Assembly (NCBI GenBank): GCA_905478325.1 | Contig: CAJQIB010000008.1 | Coordinates: 1 to 64,000, forward strand | DNA: 64,000 bases | Source: an uncultured Flavobacteriales bacterium | GTDB lineage: Bacteria; Bacteroidota; Bacteroidia; Flavobacteriales_D; Sanyastnellaceae | Reading direction: 5' to 3' | Part shown: positions 8,419-15,802 of the stretch, piece after piece | Numbering within the stretch: position 1 is the stretch's first letter | How the letters are laid out: every line of letters begins with the position of its first letter | The notes under the pieces: generated by a model | Told to the model about the DNA's origin: nothing | The model's database searches: none | Seen by the model: only the letters and a program-made list of their open reading frames with translations | Position numbers and translations under genes: made by a program

Positions 8419-9813
8419 TTTCCACCGACTTTCATCCATCAAATCCAAGACCGATTTGACCGGGGCAAATGTATCCGCAGGGACCTCGATGAATCGCGTG
8501 AGCCAATTGGCCATCGCCCCGTTCCAAAGACCGGGTCTCTCTAGGATTCGAATGCTTGATCCATTCCAATCCTTCGTGGCTGTGAAAAACAAGTCATGGG
8601 CTGCGAACTGATTCAAATCATAGGGCTTCCCGCTGGCATCCATCAAACTGCAACAGATATCAACCGGGTTGAAGTGGGTCCCTTGACCCAGCATTCCGCC
8701 TTTCAATTCAGCTCCTTCGACAATCGCAGGAACGGCATTCCCTTCCTTCAAGCGAATCCAAAACGGTCCACCGCCTGCCTTGCCTTCATTTGGAACCATT
8801 CCGGCAACACGAATCGGTCGATCTAAGGCTTCTAAAAGCTGGTCACGCGTCAATGTTCGGGTGTCTTTAGAGAATCCATCAAGCCATGCAGCGGCGTCAT
8901 CCAATGCCTCCTGACCTCCTTGATTGACCGCACTGACTAGCGCATCCCTCTCTTTCGTCAGACGATACGCCTCACCACCCATCCAATGCTGGACCTCATT
9001 GCGCGCCGCCATCCGGTGCTTCGGAACCACATTATCGATGTTGCGTATGAACACAAAATCCGTTTGCACTTCATTCAAATTGTGCAACAACGCACCGTGG
9101 CCTCCTGGACGAAATAACAATTTGCCTTGCGCATCGCGGGCCAACTGCTTCGACTCTAAATCCAAAGCCACGGTGTCCGTCTGAGCGGACTGAACGGAAA
9201 AATCAACCCGGTCAAACCCCTTTTCTTTCAAAAGACTCCGAATCTGACCACGGTATTTTGAAGGAACGGTAAAATGCAGTCGGTGTCCTGGAGCGAGCGA
9301 CTCCCACTCATGGGCATGCTCCTCAAATGGCGTGCGGACGTCTCCCGCAGGATACCGATGAAATGGAACGAGTCCTTTTGGCAAAGTAGACCAACCCAGA
9401 TCCGGGGATAACAAGTCCTTCGCCATGGTCATGGCACGATCCGTCGCAGACAGCCCAACGTATTGATTCTGTTGAAACATCGGCAAACGGTGACCGTTCG
9501 TTGCCAAAGCACGGACGACAGCTTCAGCCATTTCTCCGCGCAACGGAGCAAACATTCTCGAGGCTGCACCTGAAGCGGGGACAAAACGAGCAAGCGTCAG
9601 GTTGGAAGCGAGTAGTTCCGCAAACGCCTCCACTGCACGACGTTTGTCTTCGTCTGTCAAAACGAAAATGCCATCTCCTTGGATACATGGTGCTACAGCG
9701 TCGACAGGGATGCCTCCTTGAACCAGTTGTTCTTGTTGTCTTTCAGCCTCTTCAACGGGCCATTGGCGCAAATCAAATGCGCGCACATCTCCCTCATTCC
9801 ATGGGTTGTCCAT
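8416..9813 (-). CDS. DUF4301 family protein
   Basis: The protein is 465 aa and cytoplasmic, with no signal peptide. It shows the conserved blocks of DUF4301, a Bacteroidetes family of unknown function: RFVPASGAASRMF, LPKGLVPFHRY, TPFEEHAHE, SVQSAQTDTVALD, LLFRPGGHGALLHNLNE and VFIRNIDNVVP. The GAASRMF and GHGALL motifs resemble nucleotide-sugar pyrophosphorylase-like folds, so a nucleotidyltransferase-type activity is possible but is only inference. A perfect -7 box lies 4 nt before the ATG at 9813, implying a leaderless mRNA. Confidence 0.85.
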   Translation of the reverse strand: MDNPWNEGDVRAFDLRQWPVEEAERQQEQLVQGGIPVDAVAPCIQGDGIFVLTDEDKRRAVEAFAELLASNLTLARFVPASGAASRMFAPLRGEMAEAVVRALATNGHRLPMFQQNQYVGLSATDRAMTMAKDLLSPDLGWSTLPKGLVPFHRYPAGDVRTPFEEHAHEWESLAPGHRLHFTVPSKYRGQIRSLLKEKGFDRVDFSVQSAQTDTVALDLESKQLARDAQGKLLFRPGGHGALLHNLNEVQTDFVFIRNIDNVVPKHRMAARNEVQHWMGGEAYRLTKERDALVSAVNQGGQEALDDAAAWLDGFSKDTRTLTRDQLLEALDRPIRVAGMVPNEGKAGGGPFWIRLKEGNAVPAIVEGAELKGGMLGQGTHFNPVDICCSLMDASGKPYDLNQFAAHDLFFTATKDWNGSSIRILERPGLWNGAMANWLTRFIEVPADTFAPVKSVLDLMDESRWK

Positions 9814-9817
9814 GAAA

Positions 9818-9825
9818 CAAATTTA
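9818..9825 (-). promoter_or_regulatory. -7 promoter box (TAAATTTG) 4 nt before DUF4301 start
   Basis: This is a perfect TAnnTTTG. The spacer to the ATG is only TTTC. A TTTT tract lies 19 nt upstream, at the -33 position. The predicted transcription start falls at the start codon. Confidence 0.65.
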
Positions 9826-9858
9826 AGTCCTAGAAAATGGGTGTAAAACGAAACGCCT

Positions 9859-10197
9859 TCAGAGAGATTCTCTCAATTGCTGGCACGCACCAAGGAGGGC
9901 TGTTTCCAGCGCTTGCAATTCCGGTTCCAACTCTGAAGCGGGCTTTCCAGATCGCAGTGCAGCTCCAATAGATTCCACCTGATTGCGAATGTCAGGGAAC
10001 CCCAACACACGCAAGTTTGACTTCAGTCGAAACGAAACCCCGTGAAATTCATTCACTCGACTTTCGCGGACCAGGGTCAAAAACTCAGAAAGTAACTTCG
10101 GCGTGTGCTCAAGAAAAAGCACGACCAAGCCCTCGACCAAGGGTTGATTTCCTTGGAACATCTCCACAAGATGACCGAGTCGCTGAGGGCTTTTCAT
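9859..10197 (-). CDS. HPt-like protein lacking the phospho-histidine
   Basis: This small all-helical protein (112 aa) has the histidine-phosphotransfer pattern: LVEMFQGNQPLVEGLVVLFL, HTPKLLSEFLTLV, then FRLKSNLRVLGFPDI and a final helix pair. In active HPt domains the motif is HxLK[GS]; here it reads FRLKS, with Phe56 in place of the phosphorylated His. The DNA shows TTT at that codon. It may be a non-phosphorylated binding module or antagonist in a phosphorelay, or a member of a structurally similar family. No kinase or response regulator is adjacent; galE starts about 80 bp away on the other strand. Confidence 0.6.
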   Translation of the reverse strand: MKSPQRLGHLVEMFQGNQPLVEGLVVLFLEHTPKLLSEFLTLVRESRVNEFHGVSFRLKSNLRVLGFPDIRNQVESIGAALRSGKPASELEPELQALETALLGACQQLRESL

Positions 10198-10261
10198 ATC
10201 TATCCTTACGGGATTGAGTGCAAAATGTTACAGTGGTCTATGAGGCGATGAATGCCATGGT

Positions 10262-10269
10262 TAACTTTG
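10262..10269 (+). promoter_or_regulatory. -7 promoter box (TAACTTTG) 5 nt before galE start
   Basis: This is a perfect TAnnTTTG, with spacer AAACA and then the ATG at 10275. It supports that start and a leaderless transcript; any longer N-terminus would place the promoter inside the gene. Confidence 0.6.
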
Positions 10270-10274
10270 AAACA

Positions 10275-11309
10275 ATGAAGTCGCAACAGGTTATCGTCAC
10301 AGGAGGTGCAGGGTACATCGGATCACATACCGTCGTGGAACTCGTAGGCGCCGGTTTCGAGCCCATTATCGTCGACAATTTCTCCAATTCTCACCCCCGT
10401 GTTTTGGATGGTTTGGAGCGAATTTTGAATCGAAAAATTCAACTTTTCGATGTCGATTGCTGTGATGAATCTGCTTTAAACGGCGTTTTTGAATCCTGTT
10501 TGAAGCGTGGAAATATCACGGGCGTGATTCATTTTGCTGCGTTCAAAGCTGTTGGTGAGAGCACTGCTGAACCGCTGAAGTATTTCAGCAACAACATTGG
10601 TTCCACGGCGGCACTGTTGGCCACGATGCATCGGCATGGCGTTGGGTCCTTTGTCTTCTCGAGTAGCTGCACTGTTTACGGTCAACCCGAGCAAATACCG
10701 GTTGACGAGACGGCCCCCTTTCTTCCCGCAGAATCTCCTTACGGCTATACCAAGCAAGCCTGCGAGCGGCTAATTTCAGATGCCCATTCAGCACACGCTG
10801 AATTGAATGTGACCTTGCTCCGTTATTTCAATCCAATCGGAGCGCACCCTTCTGGAGACATCGGCGAACTGCCATTGGGTCACCCCAACAACCTCATTCC
10901 TTTTCTGACGCAAGCTACCGCAGGCTTAAGAGATCCATTGACCGTATTTGGGAACGACTACCCAACACCCGATGGAACGTGTGTCCGTGATTACATCCAC
11001 GTGATCGATTTGGCAAGGGCTCATGTCGCTGCGCTGAATTGGTTGAAAGACCAAAATCATGCGTGTGAAGCGTTGAACTTGGGTACTGGAAACGGGAGCA
11101 GTGTCCTGCAAGTCATCGAAGCCTTCGAATCAGCCAATGGCATCTCGGTTCCCCACACCATTGGACCGCGCAGACCAGGGGATGTGACAGCCATCTTTGC
11201 CGATGCCAAAAAAGCGAAGGATTTATTGGGATGGGAATGCGAGCATTCTCTGCAAGAGGCCTTGAAAGATTCGTGGAATTGGCAGAAGAAGCTCGAGCAG
11301 ACAAGCTAG
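10275..11309 (+). CDS. galE: UDP-glucose 4-epimerase
   Basis: GalE (344 aa from the ATG at 10275) interconverts UDP-glucose and UDP-galactose with tightly bound NAD. The Rossmann motif VTGGAGYIGSHT is at the N-terminus. The catalytic SSSCTVYG and YGYTKQACE (Tyr-x3-Lys) follow, and the C-terminal substrate domain has FGNDYPTPDGTCVRDYIHV. The frame is open further upstream, but the known N-terminus of the family starts just before VTGGAG. It supplies sugar nucleotides for LPS and O-antigen, in keeping with the polysaccharide genes later in the window. Confidence 0.95.
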   Translation: MKSQQVIVTGGAGYIGSHTVVELVGAGFEPIIVDNFSNSHPRVLDGLERILNRKIQLFDVDCCDESALNGVFESCLKRGNITGVIHFAAFKAVGESTAEPLKYFSNNIGSTAALLATMHRHGVGSFVFSSSCTVYGQPEQIPVDETAPFLPAESPYGYTKQACERLISDAHSAHAELNVTLLRYFNPIGAHPSGDIGELPLGHPNNLIPFLTQATAGLRDPLTVFGNDYPTPDGTCVRDYIHVIDLARAHVAALNWLKDQNHACEALNLGTGNGSSVLQVIEAFESANGISVPHTIGPRRPGDVTAIFADAKKAKDLLGWECEHSLQEALKDSWNWQKKLEQTS

Positions 11310-11327
11310 CTGAACCCCGCCAGCGCC

Positions 11328-11969
11328 TTATCCACCCCACCCCATTAGGACGGTTAAGAAACACACGCCGAAGCCGAGCAGATAACCACTGTAAACTTCA
11401 ATGTGCCGGTGAACTCCCAGTCGAATGCGTGCCCAACCCAATGCTCCAGCAAGAATAAATAGGATGGCATTGAGCTCAAAATGAGACTCAAAATGAATGT
11501 TTTGCACCGCCATAAGCGTTCCTAAAGCCCCGCCCTGCCCCAGCATGTGCATGCTGATTTTAAATCGCTTGGTAATCAGAAGAGCCAACGCAATCGAGAC
11601 GATCAGCCCCATCCACGTCGACAAATAAACCGATGGAATGTACATGGTGTCGCCGGTCACCAAGAGCACGTAAGTCAAGATGAAATAGGCCAGTACAATG
11701 AGGAAAGGCAAAGCCCGTTCTGAGCGATTGGCGATTTCCAAGTCGCTGAGCACCCCCTTTCGATACAGGACGAACAACGAAATTGCTGGCGCTACCGTGT
11801 TGACCACGACCACCAACATTAAATAGACGAATACACCGGGCATGGTCCTCAGATACGGATCGAACGCAAACAAAAGGATCAGCGTGAGCAGGGGCATGAC
11901 CAACGGATGAAGCACCGTTGAAAGAATCCTTGCCCACCAAGGCCTATCCGTTGCCATTGATTGCCCCAT
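11328..11969 (-). CDS. PAP2-like integral membrane protein
   Basis: The protein is 213 aa with about six membrane segments. Three blocks resemble the phosphatidic-acid-phosphatase 2 motifs: NRSERALPF (for KxxxxxxRP), ISMHML (for PSGH) and ARIRLGVHRHIEVYSG (for SRxxxxxHxxxD). The two key histidines and the Arg are kept; Asp is replaced by Glu. It could hydrolyse a lipid or prenyl phosphate in the inner membrane, perhaps undecaprenyl pyrophosphate, but divergence leaves this open. Its ATG overlaps the rpoN TAA by one base, so it belongs to the asnS-rpoN unit. Confidence 0.7.
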   Translation of the reverse strand: MGQSMATDRPWWARILSTVLHPLVMPLLTLILLFAFDPYLRTMPGVFVYLMLVVVVNTVAPAISLFVLYRKGVLSDLEIANRSERALPFLIVLAYFILTYVLLVTGDTMYIPSVYLSTWMGLIVSIALALLITKRFKISMHMLGQGGALGTLMAVQNIHFESHFELNAILFILAGALGWARIRLGVHRHIEVYSGYLLGFGVCFLTVLMGWGG

Positions 11970-13450
11970 TAGAGTTGCTTCCGAAGTCGAGCCACCGGGA
12001 TTCCCAATTGCTCGCGGTACTTGGCAACCGTTCTGCGGGCGATATTGTACCCCTTATCATTCAGGAGTTTACCGAGCTTTTCATCTGCCAACGGTTTGCG
12101 CTTATCCTCCGCTTCTATGGCCTCGAGTAAGATCTTCTTGACCTCTCGAGAACTGACTTCTTCCCCTGTTTCCGTGGTCATGCTTTCACTAAAAAAAGAC
12201 TTCAACAGAAACGTGCCATACGGCGTTTGGATGTATTTGCTATTCGCAACGCGTGAAATCGTACTGATATCCATACCGACAACATCCGCAATGTCTTTGA
12301 GAATCATTGGACGCAAGTCCACCTCATCCCCACTGAAGAAATACGCCTTTTGATGATCAATGATCGCCTGCATGGTGATGGTCAGGGTATGCTGACGTTG
12401 CCGCACCGCGTCAACAAACCACTTCGCCGAATCGAGTTTTTGCTTTACAAAAGCAAGCGCATCCTTTTGTTGCGAATTGGGTTTTGAGCCACTCGCATAG
12501 GTCTGCATCATTTCCTTGTACATCGGACTGATGCGCAATTCAGGAGCATTGCGTTGGTTGAGTTGCAACCTCAATTCATCGTCCTCAACGGCCAATAAAA
12601 AGTCAGGAACCACATGCACCGCACCGCCTCGATTGGACTCACTACCGGAGTTCCCCGGCTTCGGATTCAAAGCGGTAATTTCATCCAAGGCATCCTTCAG
12701 AGCTTCCTCATCAATGTCCATCCCCTTTTGAATCCGGGTGTAGTGCTTTTTTGAAAAGGCATCAAAATGATGTTCCAAAATTTCCAAGGCGATGCGTTGG
12801 GACAGCTTGCGAGCCAGTTGGTGTTTTTGTGCGGAAGCCTCTTCAAACTTTCGTTTCAACTGCAACTGCAAACACTCTCGAAGGTCACGGGCGCCCACTC
12901 CAGCAGGATCCAATCGTTGGACGACCTCCAACGCGGATTCAACCACCGAACGTTCCACAACCAGTCCTTCTGTGAAGGCCAAATCGTTCACAATACTATC
13001 CAAGTCACGCCTCAAATATCCCGCATCGTCCAAATTGCCAATAACATGCCCAGCCATGGATCGGGTTTTGTCATCCACATCCAACAAGCCCAGCTGAGCT
13101 AAAAGCAATTCAAAAAAGGTTGCCCCTCCCGAATACGGTACAGACCGATCCTCCTCATCCATTCCTTGGTTGCGGATGCTCAGTCGGTAATCGGGCGTTT
13201 CATCATCCAAGTACTCTTGGAAATCAAACTCCGACATGGCCTCTGTCTCATCACCATCCTCCTGCTCCTCTTTCCGCTCTTCATCCCAAGCCTCCTCTTC
13301 AGCCCCCTCTTCAAGCGCTGGATTGGCCTCAAGCTCCTCTTTGATTCGGACCTCTAACTCCATTGTTGGAAGCTGCAATAATTTCATCAACTGAATCTGC
13401 TGAGGAGACAGTTTTTGAAGCAGTTTCTGTTGGAGTGATTGCCTTAGCAT
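11969..13450 (-). CDS. rpoN: RNA polymerase sigma-54 factor
   Basis: Sigma-54 (493 aa) directs RNA polymerase to -24/-12 promoters and needs an AAA+ activator. Residues 1-45 are the Gln/Leu-rich activator-interaction region (QSLQQKLLQKLSPQQIQL). An acidic linker (EEGAEEEAWDEERKEEQED) follows, then the core-binding domain, the helix-turn-helix, and the C-terminal RpoN box ARRTVAKYRE at about residue 470. It starts 15 bp after the asnS stop and overlaps the next gene, giving an asnS-rpoN-PAP2 operon. I did not find a convincing -24/-12 promoter in the window. Confidence 0.97.
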   Translation of the reverse strand: MLRQSLQQKLLQKLSPQQIQLMKLLQLPTMELEVRIKEELEANPALEEGAEEEAWDEERKEEQEDGDETEAMSEFDFQEYLDDETPDYRLSIRNQGMDEEDRSVPYSGGATFFELLLAQLGLLDVDDKTRSMAGHVIGNLDDAGYLRRDLDSIVNDLAFTEGLVVERSVVESALEVVQRLDPAGVGARDLRECLQLQLKRKFEEASAQKHQLARKLSQRIALEILEHHFDAFSKKHYTRIQKGMDIDEEALKDALDEITALNPKPGNSGSESNRGGAVHVVPDFLLAVEDDELRLQLNQRNAPELRISPMYKEMMQTYASGSKPNSQQKDALAFVKQKLDSAKWFVDAVRQRQHTLTITMQAIIDHQKAYFFSGDEVDLRPMILKDIADVVGMDISTISRVANSKYIQTPYGTFLLKSFFSESMTTETGEEVSSREVKKILLEAIEAEDKRKPLADEKLGKLLNDKGYNIARRTVAKYREQLGIPVARLRKQL

Positions 13451-13465
13451 GGGGATAATAGGGGG

Positions 13466-14896
13466 TTAAAACTCTGCGTTTTGGGGTGTTCTAGGAAATG
13501 GAATAACGTCCCGGATGTTGGTCATTCCCGTCACGTACATCACCAACCTTTCAAAACCCATGCCAAAACCGCTGTGGACCGCTGATCCAAATCTTCTTGT
13601 GTCCAAGTACCACCAAACATGTTCCTCTGGGATGTCAAATTCAGCGCATTTCGCTTGAAGACGTTCCAGGCGTTCTTCGCGCTGGCTCCCTCCGATCAAT
13701 TCGCCAATGCCCGGAACCAACACATCCATAGCTGCCACTGTTTTGCCGTCTTCATTGGAACGCATGTAAAAGGCTTTGATGCCTGCTGGATAATCCGTGA
13801 TGATGACAGGACCATTGAAATGCTTCTCTACCAGCCAACGTTCGTGCTCGCTTTGCAAATCCACACCCCATTCTACCGGGTACTTGAATTTTTTCTTCTT
13901 GAACGGCTTCGAATTCCGCAACAAATCAATGGCTTCGGTATACGTCACATGCTGGAAAGGAGCATCCACTACCGCTTGCAAGCGATTGCGCAGAGGCTGG
14001 CCTTGGCGTTGATCTTGAGGCAATGATTTCTCAGCATTTGCCTCCCTTTCTTCGAGAAACGCCAAGTCTTCATCACATTGCTTCAAGACGTCACCCAACA
14101 CACTTTTCAAACACGCTTCTGCCAACGCCATATTGTCAGACAAATCAGCAAAGGCTACCTCCGGCTCAACCATCCAAAATTCCGCAAGATGGCGAGAGGT
14201 ATTTGAATTCTCGGCCCGGAAAGTCGGCCCAAACGTATACACCTGGCCCAATGCCATGGCACCCAACTCAGCTTCCAACTGACCACTCACCGTCAAATTC
14301 GATGCCTTACCAAAAAAGTCTTCCGAGAAATCAACAGAACCCGCTTCATTCCTTGGTGGCGCATTCAGATCCAACGTAGTTACTTGAAACATTTCACCGG
14401 CTCCTTCCGCGTCACTCCCCGTAATAATGGGGGTATGCATCTGGAAAAAACCACCGTCCGTAAAAAACTTATGGATTGCAAAATTCAATGCGTGACGCAC
14501 TCTGAACACAGCACCAAATGTGCTTGTTCTAAACCGCAAATGTGCTTTTTCTCTTAAGAAATCAAGGGAATGGCGCTTCATTTGGATCGGGTACACCTCC
14601 GGGTCTGCATCGCCGAGCACCTCCAATTCCACCACTTTCAATTCTGTCAACTGGCCTTGACCTTGAGATTTTTCAAGCAAGCCCTTCGCTCGAATCGAAG
14701 CCCCGGTGGTCAGGCGTTTTTGGGTCGCTTCTGGAATGCTTTCACGGTCAATGACGAGTTGTAAATTCCCCAAGCATGAGCCATCGTTGAGCGCGATAAA
14801 TTGATTGTTTCGAAATGTTCGAACCCAACCACAAACGGTCAATTCCTCTCCAATATGCGCTTCATCGCGCAAGTTCACAATGCGTTCGCGTTGCAT
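13466..14896 (-). CDS. asnS: Asparagine-tRNA ligase
   Basis: This class II aminoacyl-tRNA synthetase (476 aa) charges tRNA-Asn. The N-terminal OB-fold anticodon-binding domain (TVCGWVRTFRNNQFIALNDG) is followed by motif 2 (FRAENSNTSRHLAEFWMVEPE) and motif 3 (GSAVHSGFGMGFERLVMYVTG). The length matches the bacterial enzyme. The sequence just upstream of the ATG, TAAGATAG plus 5 nt, only loosely resembles the promoter boxes seen at neighbouring genes. It is the first gene of the asnS-rpoN-PAP2 unit. Confidence 0.97.
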   Translation of the reverse strand: MQRERIVNLRDEAHIGEELTVCGWVRTFRNNQFIALNDGSCLGNLQLVIDRESIPEATQKRLTTGASIRAKGLLEKSQGQGQLTELKVVELEVLGDADPEVYPIQMKRHSLDFLREKAHLRFRTSTFGAVFRVRHALNFAIHKFFTDGGFFQMHTPIITGSDAEGAGEMFQVTTLDLNAPPRNEAGSVDFSEDFFGKASNLTVSGQLEAELGAMALGQVYTFGPTFRAENSNTSRHLAEFWMVEPEVAFADLSDNMALAEACLKSVLGDVLKQCDEDLAFLEEREANAEKSLPQDQRQGQPLRNRLQAVVDAPFQHVTYTEAIDLLRNSKPFKKKKFKYPVEWGVDLQSEHERWLVEKHFNGPVIITDYPAGIKAFYMRSNEDGKTVAAMDVLVPGIGELIGGSQREERLERLQAKCAEFDIPEEHVWWYLDTRRFGSAVHSGFGMGFERLVMYVTGMTNIRDVIPFPRTPQNAEF

Positions 14897-15013
14897 GAAT
14901 TCTATCTTAATTGAAAACGACTCGTGTCGCCTTCCACAAAGAAACGGCAGGAACGGCAGAACCTTGCTTCACAACATTCCAGAAATCAACAAAGCACCCG
15001 GTACGGAATTGAA

Positions 15014-15688
15014 TTAGCTCAGGTCCAGTTTACCATCGCGTAAACGAACCACACGCTTGGCACATGCTGCAATGTCTTCTTCATGCGTGACCAGGATGAC
15101 AGTGTTTCCCGCTTCTTGGATTTCCTGAAACAACGCCATGATCTCCATGGAGGTCGCAGTGTCCAAGTTTCCTGTTGGCTCATCCGCCAAAATGATGGAA
15201 GGTCGGTTGACCAGAGCACGTGCCACCGCAACCCGCTGGCGCTGCCCACCACTCAATTCATTGGGGCGATGGCTCATGCGGTCTGCCAGGCCAACTTGGG
15301 CGAGTACTTCCTTGGCTCTTTCTTCTCGGCTTTCACGGTCCAAACCGGCATAAATCAATGGCAAAGCCACGTTTTCAAGCGCAGTATACCGCGGCAATAA
15401 ATTGAATGTCTGAAAGACAAACCCAATTTCACGATTGCGAATTTCCGCCAACTGATCTTCATTGAGATGGGCCACATCCTGCTGATTCAGCGTGTAATTC
15501 CCTTGAGTTGGTGAATCCAAGCATCCGAGAATGTTCATCAACGTAGACTTACCGCTTCCAGAAGGCCCCATGAGTGCAACGTACTCATTCCTGTCAATCT
15601 GAAGGTCCAAGCCATCCAGTGCATGCACCACCTGTGTTCCAATGGTATACGTCTTGCGCAACCCTTGCAAGGAAATGAGCGTTTTCAT
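15014..15688 (-). CDS. ABC transporter ATP-binding protein, LolD/MacB type
   Basis: This ATPase (224 aa) has Walker [11 protein letters not shown]-loop [10 protein letters not shown], signature [15 protein letters not shown], Walker [13 protein letters not shown] and the H-loop VTHEED. The TGNLD extension and length place it with the LolD/MacB/FtsE-like ATPases that drive lipoprotein release or periplasmic efflux. No permease partner is adjacent. I chose the ATG at 15688, giving [10 protein letters not shown], because a TAnnTTnG box ends 4 nt before it; an in-frame ATG 33 bp upstream would read through that box. Confidence 0.9.
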   Translation of the reverse strand: MKTLISLQGLRKTYTIGTQVVHALDGLDLQIDRNEYVALMGPSGSGKSTLMNILGCLDSPTQGNYTLNQQDVAHLNEDQLAEIRNREIGFVFQTFNLLPRYTALENVALPLIYAGLDRESREERAKEVLAQVGLADRMSHRPNELSGGQRQRVAVARALVNRPSIILADEPTGNLDTATSMEIMALFQEIQEAGNTVILVTHEEDIAACAKRVVRLRDGKLDLS

Positions 15689-15692
15689 GGTG

Positions 15693-15700
15693 CTAAGGTA
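15693..15700 (-). promoter_or_regulatory. -7-like box (TACCTTAG) 4 nt before the ABC ATPase start
   Basis: It matches TAnnTTTG except at the seventh base. The spacer is CACC, then ATG. The same TTAG variant precedes murF, the glycosyltransferase gene and efp. Confidence 0.45.
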
Positions 15701-15768
15701 TTGACGAAATTCAAGGTCCACTGTTAGCAGTCCAATTCAATGACACGAACTGCAATCACAATAGAACG

Positions 15769-15776
15769 TATGTTTG
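15769..15776 (+). promoter_or_regulatory. -7 promoter box (TATGTTTG) for the choice-of-anchor L protein
   Basis: This is a perfect TAnnTTTG, 26 nt before the ATG at 15803. It argues for 15803 as the start, because the upstream in-frame ATG at 15740 would lie before the promoter. Confidence 0.5.
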
Positions 15777-15802
15777 GTAGCACACTTGTCGCATTCAGAT
15801 TC

